A stretch of 64,000 nucleotides of DNA from NCBI GenBank assembly GCA_003852775.1, contig RDDZ01000035.1, positions 1 through 64,000 of the forward strand, given 5' to 3'. A program made the position numbers and the translations under genes. The DNA comes from Microbacteriaceae bacterium. GTDB lineage: Bacteria; Actinomycetota; Actinomycetes; Actinomycetales; Microbacteriaceae. Below the pieces are notes generated by a model that did no database searches, had not been told where the DNA came from, and worked only from the letters and a program-made list of their open reading frames with translations. Shown here one piece after another: positions 50,402 through 58,439 of this stretch; position 1 is the first letter of the stretch, and each line of letters starts with the position of its first letter.

Positions 50402-51147
50402 ACGCAGAGCTGTCCGGTCGTCGCGCCCTCGTCACGGGAGGTGCGAGCGGCATCGGCGAGGCCGTCGCCCGCGCGCTCGCGGCACGCGGCGCCGGCGTCG
50501 TCGTCGCCGACCTCGACGCGGATGCCGCCGCGCGTGTCGCGGGGGAGCTCGGCGGGGAGGCGTGGGCCGTCGACCTGTCCGACCTCGACGCCCTCGCCGG
50601 GGTCGAGGTGCGCGCCGATATCCTCGTCAACAACGCCGGGATCCAGACCGTGAGCCCCATCGAGGACTTCGACCCGGCGCGATTCCGCACCATGATCGAT
50701 CTCATGCTCACCGCGCCGTTCCTGCTCACACGCGCGGTGCTGCCGGGGATGTACGCGAACGGATGGGGACGGGTCGTCAACATCTCGAGCGTGCACGGCG
50801 TCCGGGCGAGCGCCTACAAGTCGGCCTACGTCTCCGCGAAGCACGGGCTCGAGGGCCTCTCCAAGGTGACCGCGCTCGAGGGCGCGCCCCACGGGGTCAC
50901 GAGCAACTGCGTCAACCCCGGCTACGTGCGCACGCCCCTCGTCGAGAAGCAGATCGCCGACCAGGCGCGCGTGCACGGGATCCCGGAGTCGGACGTGATC
51001 GAGAAGGTCATGCTCACCGAGAGCGCGATCAAGCGCCTCCTCGAGCCCGCCGAGGTCGCCGACCTCGTCGCCTGGCTGTGCGGTCCCCACGCGGGCATGG
51101 TGACCGGCGCCTCCTACGTCATGGACGGCGGGTGGACCGCCCGATGA
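50398..51147 (+). CDS. Short-chain dehydrogenase, 3-hydroxybutyrate dehydrogenase type
   Basis: NAD-dependent SDR of 249 residues. The cofactor site is RALVTGGASGIGEAVARALAARG, then NNAGIQTVSPIEDF. The catalytic Ser is in VNISSVHG, and Tyr-x-x-x-Lys in YKSAYVSAKHGLEGLSKVTALE. NNAGIQ, SVHG and YVSAKHG are typical of D-3-hydroxybutyrate dehydrogenases (acetoacetate-forming). Related hydroxyacid dehydrogenases cannot be excluded. GTG in a GTGA overlap with livM and ATGA with the first hydrolase, so transport and catabolism form one operon. Confidence 0.85.
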   Translation: MNAELSGRRALVTGGASGIGEAVARALAARGAGVVVADLDADAAARVAGELGGEAWAVDLSDLDALAGVEVRADILVNNAGIQTVSPIEDFDPARFRTMIDLMLTAPFLLTRAVLPGMYANGWGRVVNISSVHGVRASAYKSAYVSAKHGLEGLSKVTALEGAPHGVTSNCVNPGYVRTPLVEKQIADQARVHGIPESDVIEKVMLTESAIKRLLEPAEVADLVAWLCGPHAGMVTGASYVMDGGWTAR

Positions 51148-51974
51148 CGCTCCTGCACGTGACCGAGTACGGGCCCCGCGACGGGGCGCCGCTGCTCGCC
51201 GTGCACGGCATCACGTCGAGCTCGCGCGCGTGGGCGGCCCTCGCCCGCCACCTGCCCGACATGCGGATCATCGCGCCCGATCTGCGGGGGAGGGGGCGGA
51301 GCCGCGCGCTGCCGCCCTCGACGGGGATGCGCCATCACGCCGCCGACCTCGCCGAGCTGCTCGAGGAGCTCGGCACGGGAGCCGTGCCCGTCGTCGGCCA
51401 CTCGATGGGCGGGTTCGTCGCCGTCGCGCTCGCCGCGGCGCGACCCGATCTCGTGTCGGCGCTCCTGCTCGTCGACGGCGGCTACCCGCTCGCGCGCCCC
51501 GCGGGGGTCGCGGACGCCGACCTCGCGGATGCGGTGCTCGGCCCCGTCGCGCAGCGGCTGTCGCAGGAGTACCCGACGGTCGAGGCGTACCGCGACTTCT
51601 GGCGGCGGCATCCGGCTTTCGCTGGGGCGTGGAACGCCGACCTCGAGGCGTACGCCGACTACGACCTCGTCGGCGAGCCGCCGCACCTGCGCCCCGCGTC
51701 GACGGTCGAGGCGATCGCGGAGGACTCCCTCGACCTCTACGGCTCCGACTGGCACCTCGCGGCGCTCGCGGGCCTCGGCATCCCGGCGCCGCTCCTCCGA
51801 GCGCCCCGCGGCCTCCTCGACGAGCCCGGCGGGCTCTACCCCGACCTCCCCGCCCGTCCGCCGCTCGCGCCGACGATGACGGTGACCGATGTGCCGGACG
51901 TCAACCACTACACGATCCTCCTCACCGACCCGGGTGCCGGCATCGTCGCCGACGCCATCCGCGTCATCCGCTGA
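51144..51974 (+). CDS. Alpha/beta hydrolase 1
   Basis: Alpha/beta-hydrolase-fold enzyme of 276 residues. The oxyanion region is VHGITSSSRAW. The nucleophile elbow is VVGHSMGGFVAV. PDVNHYTILLTD supplies the catalytic His. The acid is less clear than in hydrolase 2. Probably an esterase, lactonase or amidase for the imported compound. ATG in a 4-bp overlap with the SDR gene; the ORF-track upstream part is a shadow. Confidence 0.85.
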   Translation: MTLLHVTEYGPRDGAPLLAVHGITSSSRAWAALARHLPDMRIIAPDLRGRGRSRALPPSTGMRHHAADLAELLEELGTGAVPVVGHSMGGFVAVALAAARPDLVSALLLVDGGYPLARPAGVADADLADAVLGPVAQRLSQEYPTVEAYRDFWRRHPAFAGAWNADLEAYADYDLVGEPPHLRPASTVEAIAEDSLDLYGSDWHLAALAGLGIPAPLLRAPRGLLDEPGGLYPDLPARPPLAPTMTVTDVPDVNHYTILLTDPGAGIVADAIRVIR

Positions 51975-51986
51975 AAGGAACCCGAG

Positions 51987-53048
51987 ATGACCCTCACTCT
52001 CCTGCCCGGCATCATCGCGCGCACCGTGGAGACGCCGCGCTACACCGCGAACGTGCTCGAGCGACCCGCGGCGGGCGAGGCCGCCCGGACGGTCGTGTTC
52101 GTCCACGGGAACGTCTCGTCGTCGCACTTCTACCAGCCGACGATGCTCGCGCTTCCCGACGACGTGCACGCGATCGCGATCGACCTCCGCGGGTTCGGCG
52201 AGTCCGAGACGAAGCCCGTGGACGCGACCCGGGGGTTGCGCGACTTCTCCGACGACGTCCTGAGCGTGCTCGACGCGCTCGGCCTCGACGCCGTGCACCT
52301 CGTCGGCTGGAGCATGGGCGGCGGCGTCGTCTCGCAGCTCCTCCTCGACGCACCCGAGCGCGTGCTCTCGCTCACGCTCGAGGCGCCCGTGTCGCCCTAC
52401 GGGTTCGGCGGCACGCACGGGCCCGACGGAGCCCGGAACGACGCGGACGGGGCGGGAACGGGCGGCGGGGGAGCGAACCCCGACTTCGTGGCCCGCCTCG
52501 TGGCGGGAGACACGAGCGCCGACGAGCAGACCTCCCCGCGCACGGTGTTCCGCACCGCCTACACCGCGAAGCCCGAGGCGCACGCCGAGCTCGAGGACCT
52601 GTGGGTCGCCTCGATGCTGACGACGAAGACGGGCGTCGACAACTACCCGGGCGACCTCGTCGAGAGCCCCAACTGGCCCGGGTTCGCCGCGGGCACGCGG
52701 GGTGTGCTCAACACGATGGCGCCGCAGCACCACGACGTCTCGGCGATCGTCGACCTGCCCGCGAAGCCGCCCATCCTGTGGATCCACGGGGACAAGGACG
52801 CGATCGTCTCCGACGGCTCGTTCTTCGACCTCAACATGCTCGGCCAGGTGGGCGTCGTCCCCGGATGGCCGGGCGCCGACGTCGCGCCGCCGCAGCCCAT
52901 GAAGCTGCAGACGCGCGCCGTGCTCGACCGCTATCGTGCGAACGGCGGTGAGTACCGCGAGGTCGCTCTCCCCGAGGCGGGCCACGCGCCGCACCTCGAC
53001 GAGCACGAGGCCTTCGTCGCCGAGCTCGTCGCCCACATTTCGCGGTGA
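51987..53048 (+). CDS. Alpha/beta hydrolase 2
   Basis: Alpha/beta hydrolase of 353 residues with a complete triad: Ser in LVGWSMGGGVVSQ, Asp in ILWIHGDKDAIVSD, and His in EAGHAPHLDEH. The oxyanion strand is FVHGNVSSSHFYQP. An inserted Gly/Asp-rich lid (GTHGPDGARNDADGAGTGGGGANPD) is unusual and could gate a large substrate. Preceded by GAAAGGA. Last gene of the liv operon. Two different hydrolases plus a hydroxyacid dehydrogenase suggest stepwise breakdown of an ester or oligoester. Confidence 0.88.
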   Translation: MTLTLLPGIIARTVETPRYTANVLERPAAGEAARTVVFVHGNVSSSHFYQPTMLALPDDVHAIAIDLRGFGESETKPVDATRGLRDFSDDVLSVLDALGLDAVHLVGWSMGGGVVSQLLLDAPERVLSLTLEAPVSPYGFGGTHGPDGARNDADGAGTGGGGANPDFVARLVAGDTSADEQTSPRTVFRTAYTAKPEAHAELEDLWVASMLTTKTGVDNYPGDLVESPNWPGFAAGTRGVLNTMAPQHHDVSAIVDLPAKPPILWIHGDKDAIVSDGSFFDLNMLGQVGVVPGWPGADVAPPQPMKLQTRAVLDRYRANGGEYREVALPEAGHAPHLDEHEAFVAELVAHISR

Positions 53049-53080
53049 GGCGCTCCCGGGCGGCTCTCGGCCGGCCGTCC

Positions 53081-53086
53081 TAAGCT
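53081..53086 (+). promoter_or_regulatory. -10 element TAAGCT of the ispG leaderless promoter
   Basis: TAAGCT-N6-GTG ahead of ispG. Confidence 0.6.
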
Positions 53087-53092
53087 GGTCAC

Positions 53093-54247
53093 GTGCCTGC
53101 TGTGAACATCGGGATGCCCAAGCCTCCGCCCGAGGTGCTGGCCCCCCGTCGCAAGTCCCGCCAGATCAAGGTCGGGAAGGTGCTCGTCGGGGGCGACGCT
53201 CCCGTGAGCGTCCAGTCGATGACGACGACGCCGACGACGAACATCAACGCGACGCTCCAGCAGATCGCCGAGCTCACGGCCTCCGGCTGCGACATCGTGC
53301 GCGTCGCGGTGCCGAGTCAGGACGACGCGGATGTGCTGCACATCATCGCGAAGAAGAGCCAGATCCCGGTCATCGCCGACATCCACTTCCAGCCGAAGTA
53401 CGTCTTCCAGGCGATCGACGCGGGCTGCGCGGCCGTGCGCGTGAACCCCGGCAACATCCGTAAGTTCGACGACAAGGTCGGCGAGATCGCGAAGGCGGCG
53501 AAGGATGCGGGCGTCTCGCTGCGCATCGGCGTCAACGCCGGCTCGCTCGACAAGCGCCTGCTCGAGAAGTACGGCAAGGCCACCCCGGAGGCGCTCGTCG
53601 AGAGCGCGGTGTGGGAGGCGAGCCTCTTCGAGGAGCACGACTTCCACGACTTCAAGATCTCGGTCAAGCACAACGACCCGATCGTCATGGTGAAGGCGTA
53701 CCGGATGCTCGCCGAGCGCGGCGACTGGCCGCTCCACCTCGGCGTCACGGAGGCCGGACCCGCCTTCCAGGGCACCATCAAGTCGGCGACGGCGTTCGGC
53801 ATCCTGCTGTCGGAGGGCATCGGCGACACGATCCGCGTCTCGCTCTCGGCCCCGCCCGCCGAGGAGGTCAAGGTGGGGCTGCAGATCCTGCAGTCGCTGG
53901 GCCTGCGCGAGCGCAAGCTCGAGATCGTGTCGTGCCCCTCGTGCGGCCGCGCCCAGGTCGACGTGTACACGCTCGCCGACTCGGTCACCGAGGGCCTCAA
54001 GAACGTCACCGTGCCGCTGCGCGTCGCCGTCATGGGTTGCGTCGTCAACGGCCCCGGCGAGGCCCGCGAGGCGGACCTCGGGGTCGCCTCCGGCAACGGC
54101 AAGGGTCAGATCTTCGTGAAGGGTGAGGTCATCAAGACCGTCCCCGAGTCGGAGATCGTCGAGACGCTCATCGCCGAGGCGCGCCGCATCGCCGACGAGA
54201 TGGGCGCCGACGCACCCGTCGGCGAGCCCGTCGTCGTGACGAGCTGA
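53093..54247 (+). CDS. ispG: 4-hydroxy-3-methylbut-2-enyl-diphosphate synthase
   Basis: 4Fe-4S enzyme of the MEP pathway converting MEcPP to HMBPP. 384 residues. The N-terminal TIM barrel has [27 protein letters not shown]. The iron-sulfur ligands are in [12 protein letters not shown] and [15 protein letters not shown]. The leaderless promoter fixes GTG 53093. It is monocistronic, ended by a strong terminator, and complements dxr in the same window. Confidence 0.98.
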   Translation: MPAVNIGMPKPPPEVLAPRRKSRQIKVGKVLVGGDAPVSVQSMTTTPTTNINATLQQIAELTASGCDIVRVAVPSQDDADVLHIIAKKSQIPVIADIHFQPKYVFQAIDAGCAAVRVNPGNIRKFDDKVGEIAKAAKDAGVSLRIGVNAGSLDKRLLEKYGKATPEALVESAVWEASLFEEHDFHDFKISVKHNDPIVMVKAYRMLAERGDWPLHLGVTEAGPAFQGTIKSATAFGILLSEGIGDTIRVSLSAPPAEEVKVGLQILQSLGLRERKLEIVSCPSCGRAQVDVYTLADSVTEGLKNVTVPLRVAVMGCVVNGPGEAREADLGVASGNGKGQIFVKGEVIKTVPESEIVETLIAEARRIADEMGADAPVGEPVVVTS

Positions 54248-54265
54248 CCCGCCCGCCGCCTGTCT

Positions 54266-54301
54266 GAACGGCTCTCCCGACCCGGGGGAGCCGTTCTTTT
54301 C
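54266..54301 (+). terminator. Rho-independent terminator of ispG
   Basis: GAACGGCTC (54266-54274) pairs with GAGCCGTTC (54288-54296) in a perfect 9-bp stem, followed at once by TTTT. The clearest intrinsic terminator in the window. Confidence 0.85.
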
Positions 54302-54483
54302 ATCCTCGCCACGGCCTGCATCCCCCGTTCGGGGGAGAACTGGGGGTTCCCGTACCCCGATGCGTCCCCCAAACTGGGAGATGTACCCCTCGGGGTGGTG
54401 TCAATAGCGTTGACCCCATACGAGCAGGGCACCGGAGCCCGGACCTCGGATCCGCCTCTGCCGTACGAGCAGGAAGAAGGATC
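54302..54483 (+). promoter_or_regulatory. Regulatory region of the SipW/anchor-G locus with GC dyads and a direct repeat
   Basis: A cluster of C-run/G-run dyads lies here: CCCCC-GTTC-GGGGG (54322-54335), GGGG/CCCC nearby, and ACCCC-TC-GGGGT (54385-54396). A dyad GTCAA-N5-TTGAC (54400-54414) spans TAGCGT (54405-54410), a likely -10. TACGAGCAGG is repeated directly at 54419-54428 and 54464-54473; the second copy runs into the ribosome-binding site GGAAGAAGG. The leader from the likely start to the ATG is about 65 bp. Confidence 0.5.
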
Positions 54484-55185
54484 ATGACCGGTAACCGAGT
54501 CGGTGCGCGCCGAGCGCGCACCCGCAACAAGGCGCTCGCCCTCACGGCGACGGGCGTCGTCCTCGCCGCAGCCATCACGGTCCCGTCGCTCGCGGCGTGG
54601 ACCGACATCGAGTGGGTGATCGGCGGCGCAGGCGCCGACGACACCACGGGCGGCGGCATCACGGCCTCGACGTTCGAGGTCGAGCAGGCCGCCCTCCAGG
54701 ACGGCGAGAACTTCGGCCACTACGAGACCGAGGCCGGCGCCAACGTCATCAGCTTCGGTGACGCCGCGGCAGCGCTCACCCCGGGCGACACCGTGTACGC
54801 CTTCGTGCGTCTTCGCACGGTCACCGGCTCGCTCGGCGGCACGCTGACGCTCGCGGCCGACACCGACACGTCGACCAACGCCCTCGCGGACGTCCTCACC
54901 TACGGTGCGCGCACTGTCGCGAGCCCCGCCGCGTGCAACGCCGCGGGCTACACCGGCGCCGGCAGCAACGAGCTGCAGGCCCCCGGCACGCCGCTCGACG
55001 AGGTGGCTCCGACCGCGACGTTCTCGCTCGGCGCCGCGACCGCCGCGGCTCCCGGCCCCGAGGTCGTCGTCTGCTTCGCGCTGACGCTTCCCGACACGCA
55101 GGCCATCCGCGACAACGACGCCCTGCAGAGTCTCTCGGTCGCTCCGGTGTGGCACTTCGACGCCGTCTCGGTGTCGACGCCGTAA
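54484..55185 (+). CDS. Secreted protein with SipW-type signal peptide (TasA-like candidate)
   Basis: Exported protein of 233 residues. A basic N-terminus (RRARTRNKALALTATGVVLAAAITVP) ends in SLAAWTDIEW, the A-x-(W/Y/F)-(T/S)-D-x-E pattern of SipW-dependent signal peptides. The mature part is beta-rich and Thr/Ala/Gly-rich, with a central strand pair (GDTVYAFVRLRTVTGSLGGTLTLAAD) and two Cys (AACNA, VVCFAL) that could pair. No catalytic motif. The gene for the matching signal peptidase follows 28 bp later. It may be a structural subunit like TasA or camelysin; that similarity is by signal type and context, not detailed sequence. Confidence 0.8.
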   Translation: MTGNRVGARRARTRNKALALTATGVVLAAAITVPSLAAWTDIEWVIGGAGADDTTGGGITASTFEVEQAALQDGENFGHYETEAGANVISFGDAAAALTPGDTVYAFVRLRTVTGSLGGTLTLAADTDTSTNALADVLTYGARTVASPAACNAAGYTGAGSNELQAPGTPLDEVAPTATFSLGAATAAAPGPEVVVCFALTLPDTQAIRDNDALQSLSVAPVWHFDAVSVSTP

Positions 55186-55213
55186 GTCACCTTCAGGCGT
55201 CACGCCACCCCTC

Positions 55214-55819
55214 ATGATCCTCACGAACACCGCCGAGCGGACGGCGGACGACGTCTCCCCTGACGTCGCTCCGTCGTCCGCCCGGCGGCCCCGCGTCCTC
55301 AAGACGCTCACGCTGACCCTCGCGGCCGCCGCGGGGGCCATCGTGCTGCTCGCCTCCCTCGCGCCTCTCGCGGGGATGCGGCTCGTGCGCCTCGAGACCG
55401 GGTCGATGGCCCCCGGCTTCCCGGCCGGGTCCGTGCTGCTCGCGCGTGACGTGCCCGCCGTCGAGGCGGCGCCGGGCGACATCGTGACGGTCATGCGCTC
55501 CGACGGGTCTCCCGTCACCCACCGCGTCGTGGAGACGGCGCCCGCCGGAGACGGCGCGCGCCTCATCCTCAAGGGCGACGCGAACGATCAGGTCGACCCC
55601 GCGCCGTACCTCGCGACGCGCGTCGGCCTCGTCCTCGGCGGCATCCCCTTCGGCGGGCAGCTCCTCGAGGCCGCACGGACGCCGTTCGCGACGCCCCTGC
55701 TCGCCGTCGTCGTGAGCCTGCTCGTGCTCTGGGCCTGGTGGCCCGAGCCGCGGACCCCCGCGCACCGGGCCACGCCCGAGCGGGGCCTCCGCCGTCGATC
55801 CGAACGGCGGCCCGCATGA
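55214..55819 (+). CDS. SipW-like (ER-type) signal peptidase I
   Basis: Membrane signal peptidase of the S26B group, 201 residues. A first span (LTLTLAAAAGAIVLLASLAPLAG) precedes the catalytic Ser motif ETGSMAPGFPAGSV (about residue 62). The general base is His, in SPVTHRVVE (about 101), not the Lys of LepB. RLILKGDANDQVDP is the box-E aspartate region. A C-terminal span (FATPLLAVVVSLLVLWAWW) and basic tail follow. It overlaps the next gene by four bases. Its task is to process the SipW-type signal peptides of its neighbours. Confidence 0.93.
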   Translation: MILTNTAERTADDVSPDVAPSSARRPRVLKTLTLTLAAAAGAIVLLASLAPLAGMRLVRLETGSMAPGFPAGSVLLARDVPAVEAAPGDIVTVMRSDGSPVTHRVVETAPAGDGARLILKGDANDQVDPAPYLATRVGLVLGGIPFGGQLLEAARTPFATPLLAVVVSLLVLWAWWPEPRTPAHRATPERGLRRRSERRPA

Positions 55820-56523
55820 GCGCCCGCACGACCCGCGCCGCGGCGGTCGCTGTGCTCGTCGGCTTCTCGCTCGCAATCGCCGCTCCGGCTGCCGCCGACA
55901 TCGTCGACAACGGAGCTCCCGGGCTCCTCACGATCGAGGTCGAGCCGGGCACGATCTCACTCGAGCTCTCGCCGGGCGACCGCGGCGACTGGCTGCTCAC
56001 CCCGCGCCTCGACGCCGACAGCTCGAGCGATCTCGAGCTGCGCGTCGAGAGCGAGGGCGACCTCGCCGCCCACCTCGCGGGCCTCCACATGAGCATCGAC
56101 GAGTGCTCGGCCGCGTGGATCCCCGGTCCGACGTCGAACGCGGCCGCGACGTGCCCCGGCACGGCCACCCAGCTGTTCCCCTCCACCGCGGTCGCGGCGA
56201 TCGCCGTGGGCGACAGGTTCGACTTCGGCGAGCTCGCGACGGGATCGCAGCGCTACCTCAGGGTGGTCTTCGAGCTCCCGGACGGAGCGCCCGACGAGCT
56301 TCAGGGGACCGACGCGCGCGTCCTGCTCGGCTTCGCGGTCGCGGGGGACTCCGTGACCGTCGACAACGGCACCCCCGGCGCCCCCGGCGGCCCCGGCTCC
56401 GGCAGCATCGCCCAGACGGGCGCCGCGATCGCCCTCCCGCTCGGCATCGCCGCCGCCCTCGGCGTGGGCGGTGCCGTCCTGCGCGTGCTCGCACGTCGCG
56501 AACCCCAGGAGAGCACCTCATGA
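55816..56523 (+). CDS. Surface protein with LAxTG-like sorting signal
   Basis: Exported protein of 235 residues, family unrecognised. Signal peptide AVAVLVGFSLAIAAPAAA; the mature body is an acidic beta-rich domain (GLLTIEVEPGTISLELSPGDRGDWLLTPRLDADSSSDLELRVESEG) with two Cys. A Gly/Pro linker leads to SIAQTGAAIALPLGIAAALGVGGAVLRVLARRE. This is an xAxTG motif, a membrane span and a basic tail, like the LAxTG signals of class E sortases. No sortase gene is in the window. ATG 55816 overlaps the peptidase stop; ORF-track 55738 is too early. Confidence 0.8.
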   Translation: MSARTTRAAAVAVLVGFSLAIAAPAAADIVDNGAPGLLTIEVEPGTISLELSPGDRGDWLLTPRLDADSSSDLELRVESEGDLAAHLAGLHMSIDECSAAWIPGPTSNAAATCPGTATQLFPSTAVAAIAVGDRFDFGELATGSQRYLRVVFELPDGAPDELQGTDARVLLGFAVAGDSVTVDNGTPGAPGGPGSGSIAQTGAAIALPLGIAAALGVGGAVLRVLARREPQESTS

Positions 56524-58361
56524 GGATCGTGAAGCGCTCCTCCCGCAAGGTCGTCGCCACGACAGCCTCGGTCGCGCTCGCGGCGGTCCTCGCCGGTACC
56601 TCGCTCACGGCGAGCTCGGCGTCGCTCACCGACACCGAGTACGACACGAGCGTCGTCGGCGCGCTCGGCTGCACCGCCGACGAGCAGCGCGGCACCAGCA
56701 CGGCCATCGGAAAGCTCCTCGGCGGCACGCTCCTCGGACTCGACCTCGACACGCTCGCCGAGGTCAAGGGCGTGCGGGCGACGGATGACGGCGAGGGCAC
56801 CGTCCCCGACCCGGCGAGCGCCGTCCTCGTCCCCGGAAGCGACGGCGATGCCTACCAGAACCCCCTCGACGTCGAGCTGCTGTTCGATGTCCTCGAACTC
56901 GACCTCACTGCTGCCCTCCTCAAGCTCCCGCTCCAGACCGACCTGGGCGCGTACGGGCAGTACGCACGCGCGAGCGCCGACGCCTCCTCCGCGGCGGCGG
57001 CGGGCCTCGTCGACCAGGGCGGCAGCATCAACCTCGCGGCCTTCTCCGCTCCGCCGGAGGAGCGTCCGGGCTTCGCCCGACTCGAGCTCGGCGGCCTGCT
57101 CGAGGCGGCGCTCGGCGAGTCGCTCTCGAGCCTCGTGTCGGGGCTCGCCGACCTGCGCCTCGACATCGGCGCTGTCGCATCCGCCGCGTCCCTCGACGCC
57201 TGCGGTGCCGCCTGGCAGGGCGACGTGTACGACGGCCTCGAGCGCGACTACGCGATCGCGGGCCTGGACCTCGACGTCGACTCGCCCCTCGTCGGAGGCC
57301 TCACGAGCACGGTCGACACCGCCCTCGGCGGGCTCGAGGCGGGGCTCACGGCCCTCGCAGGCGACCAGGGCCTCCTCGACAACCTGACGGGGGGCGTCGT
57401 CGGCGTGCTGGGCGGCGTGCTCACGATGGTCGGTCTCGGAACCCCGACGGCCACCCTGTCGGTCACGCCCGACTTCTCGGCCGTGCGCAACCTCCTCACC
57501 GACACGATCTCCGACGACGGCGGTGTCGTCGAGATCGACCTCGCGACCGGGGTCATCGGCGTGGACCTCGCGGCCCTGCTCGGCTCCGTCTACGGAACCG
57601 ACGGTCTCAACGGCCTCCCGCCGAACACCGAGCTGCTCATCAACGACACCGTCCTGAACGCGCTCGTCGCCGCCGTCGGGTCGGCGCTCGACGACTGGGT
57701 CGCCCACGTCCTCACGGCGATCGACGAGGCGCTCGACCTCGTGCGCGTGAAACTCGACATCCGGCTGCCCCTCGCGGGCGACGAGGGCGGCACGTCCTAC
57801 GGGCTCGGCACCCTCGTGGTGCACCTCGACGCGAGCCTCGGCTCGATCCGCGCGGGCACGGCCTCGGTCACGACCTCCTTCGAACGCGCCGTCGGCCTGT
57901 GCTCGATCGTCCTCGTCGGCCTCATCCTGTGCGGACTCGTCGACACCGTGCTGCTGCTCGTCAACGGGGTGCTCGCCATCCTCGGCGATACGCTGCGCGG
58001 CGTCCTCGTGCTCGCGCTCGACGGGGTCATCAACCCGATCGTGGGCTCGCTCGGCGCGACGCTCGCCGGGGTGACCGCCCCCATCGTGACGCTCCTGGGG
58101 GCGACCCTCGGCGTGCTGTTCGGCTCCGACGGCCTCGTCGGACTGCTCGTCAACGCGCAGAACGACCCCGACCCCGCCGCGGTCGGCGCGGGCCCCGAGC
58201 CGGACCCCTGGGCAGGCCTGCCCGGTCCGGTCGCGGGTCACCCGTTCCAGACGGGCCGGTACGACGTCGCCGCATTGCGCCTGAGCGTCATCGGCGGCAT
58301 CCAGGCGGTCGAGGTCGAGCTCGCGAGGTCCGCGGTCGGCTCCAACGTCGTCACCGGCTGA
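56520..58361 (+). CDS. Choice-of-anchor-G family surface protein
   Basis: Exported protein of 613 residues. The N-terminus (VVATTASVALAAVLAGTSLTASSASLTDTEYDTSVVG) again carries a SipW-type TDxE motif after the hydrophobic core. The body is a choice-of-anchor-G domain as I recall the family: GTLLGLDLDTLAEVKGV, LGAYGQYARASADASSAAAAGLVDQGG and a C-terminal YDVAALRLSVIGGIQAVEVELARSAVG. The middle is Gly/Leu/Val-rich and adhesin-like (TLRGVLVLALDGVINPIVGSLGATLAGVTAPIVTLLG). No anchor follows the domain, so it is probably released or assembled on the cell surface. ATG in a 4-bp overlap. Confidence 0.8.
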   Translation: MRIVKRSSRKVVATTASVALAAVLAGTSLTASSASLTDTEYDTSVVGALGCTADEQRGTSTAIGKLLGGTLLGLDLDTLAEVKGVRATDDGEGTVPDPASAVLVPGSDGDAYQNPLDVELLFDVLELDLTAALLKLPLQTDLGAYGQYARASADASSAAAAGLVDQGGSINLAAFSAPPEERPGFARLELGGLLEAALGESLSSLVSGLADLRLDIGAVASAASLDACGAAWQGDVYDGLERDYAIAGLDLDVDSPLVGGLTSTVDTALGGLEAGLTALAGDQGLLDNLTGGVVGVLGGVLTMVGLGTPTATLSVTPDFSAVRNLLTDTISDDGGVVEIDLATGVIGVDLAALLGSVYGTDGLNGLPPNTELLINDTVLNALVAAVGSALDDWVAHVLTAIDEALDLVRVKLDIRLPLAGDEGGTSYGLGTLVVHLDASLGSIRAGTASVTTSFERAVGLCSIVLVGLILCGLVDTVLLLVNGVLAILGDTLRGVLVLALDGVINPIVGSLGATLAGVTAPIVTLLGATLGVLFGSDGLVGLLVNAQNDPDPAAVGAGPEPDPWAGLPGPVAGHPFQTGRYDVAALRLSVIGGIQAVEVELARSAVGSNVVTG

Positions 58362-58427
58362 GTCGTCGGGTGGCGGCCGCGGGTGCCGAGCCCTTCGTCC
58401 GACACGGGAGGATGAGCCGCACGCGAC

Positions 58428-58433
58428 TAAAGT
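58428..58433 (+). promoter_or_regulatory. -10 element TAAAGT of the proS leaderless promoter
   Basis: TAAAGT-N6-GTG ahead of proS. Confidence 0.6.
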
Positions 58434-58439
58434 GAACGG

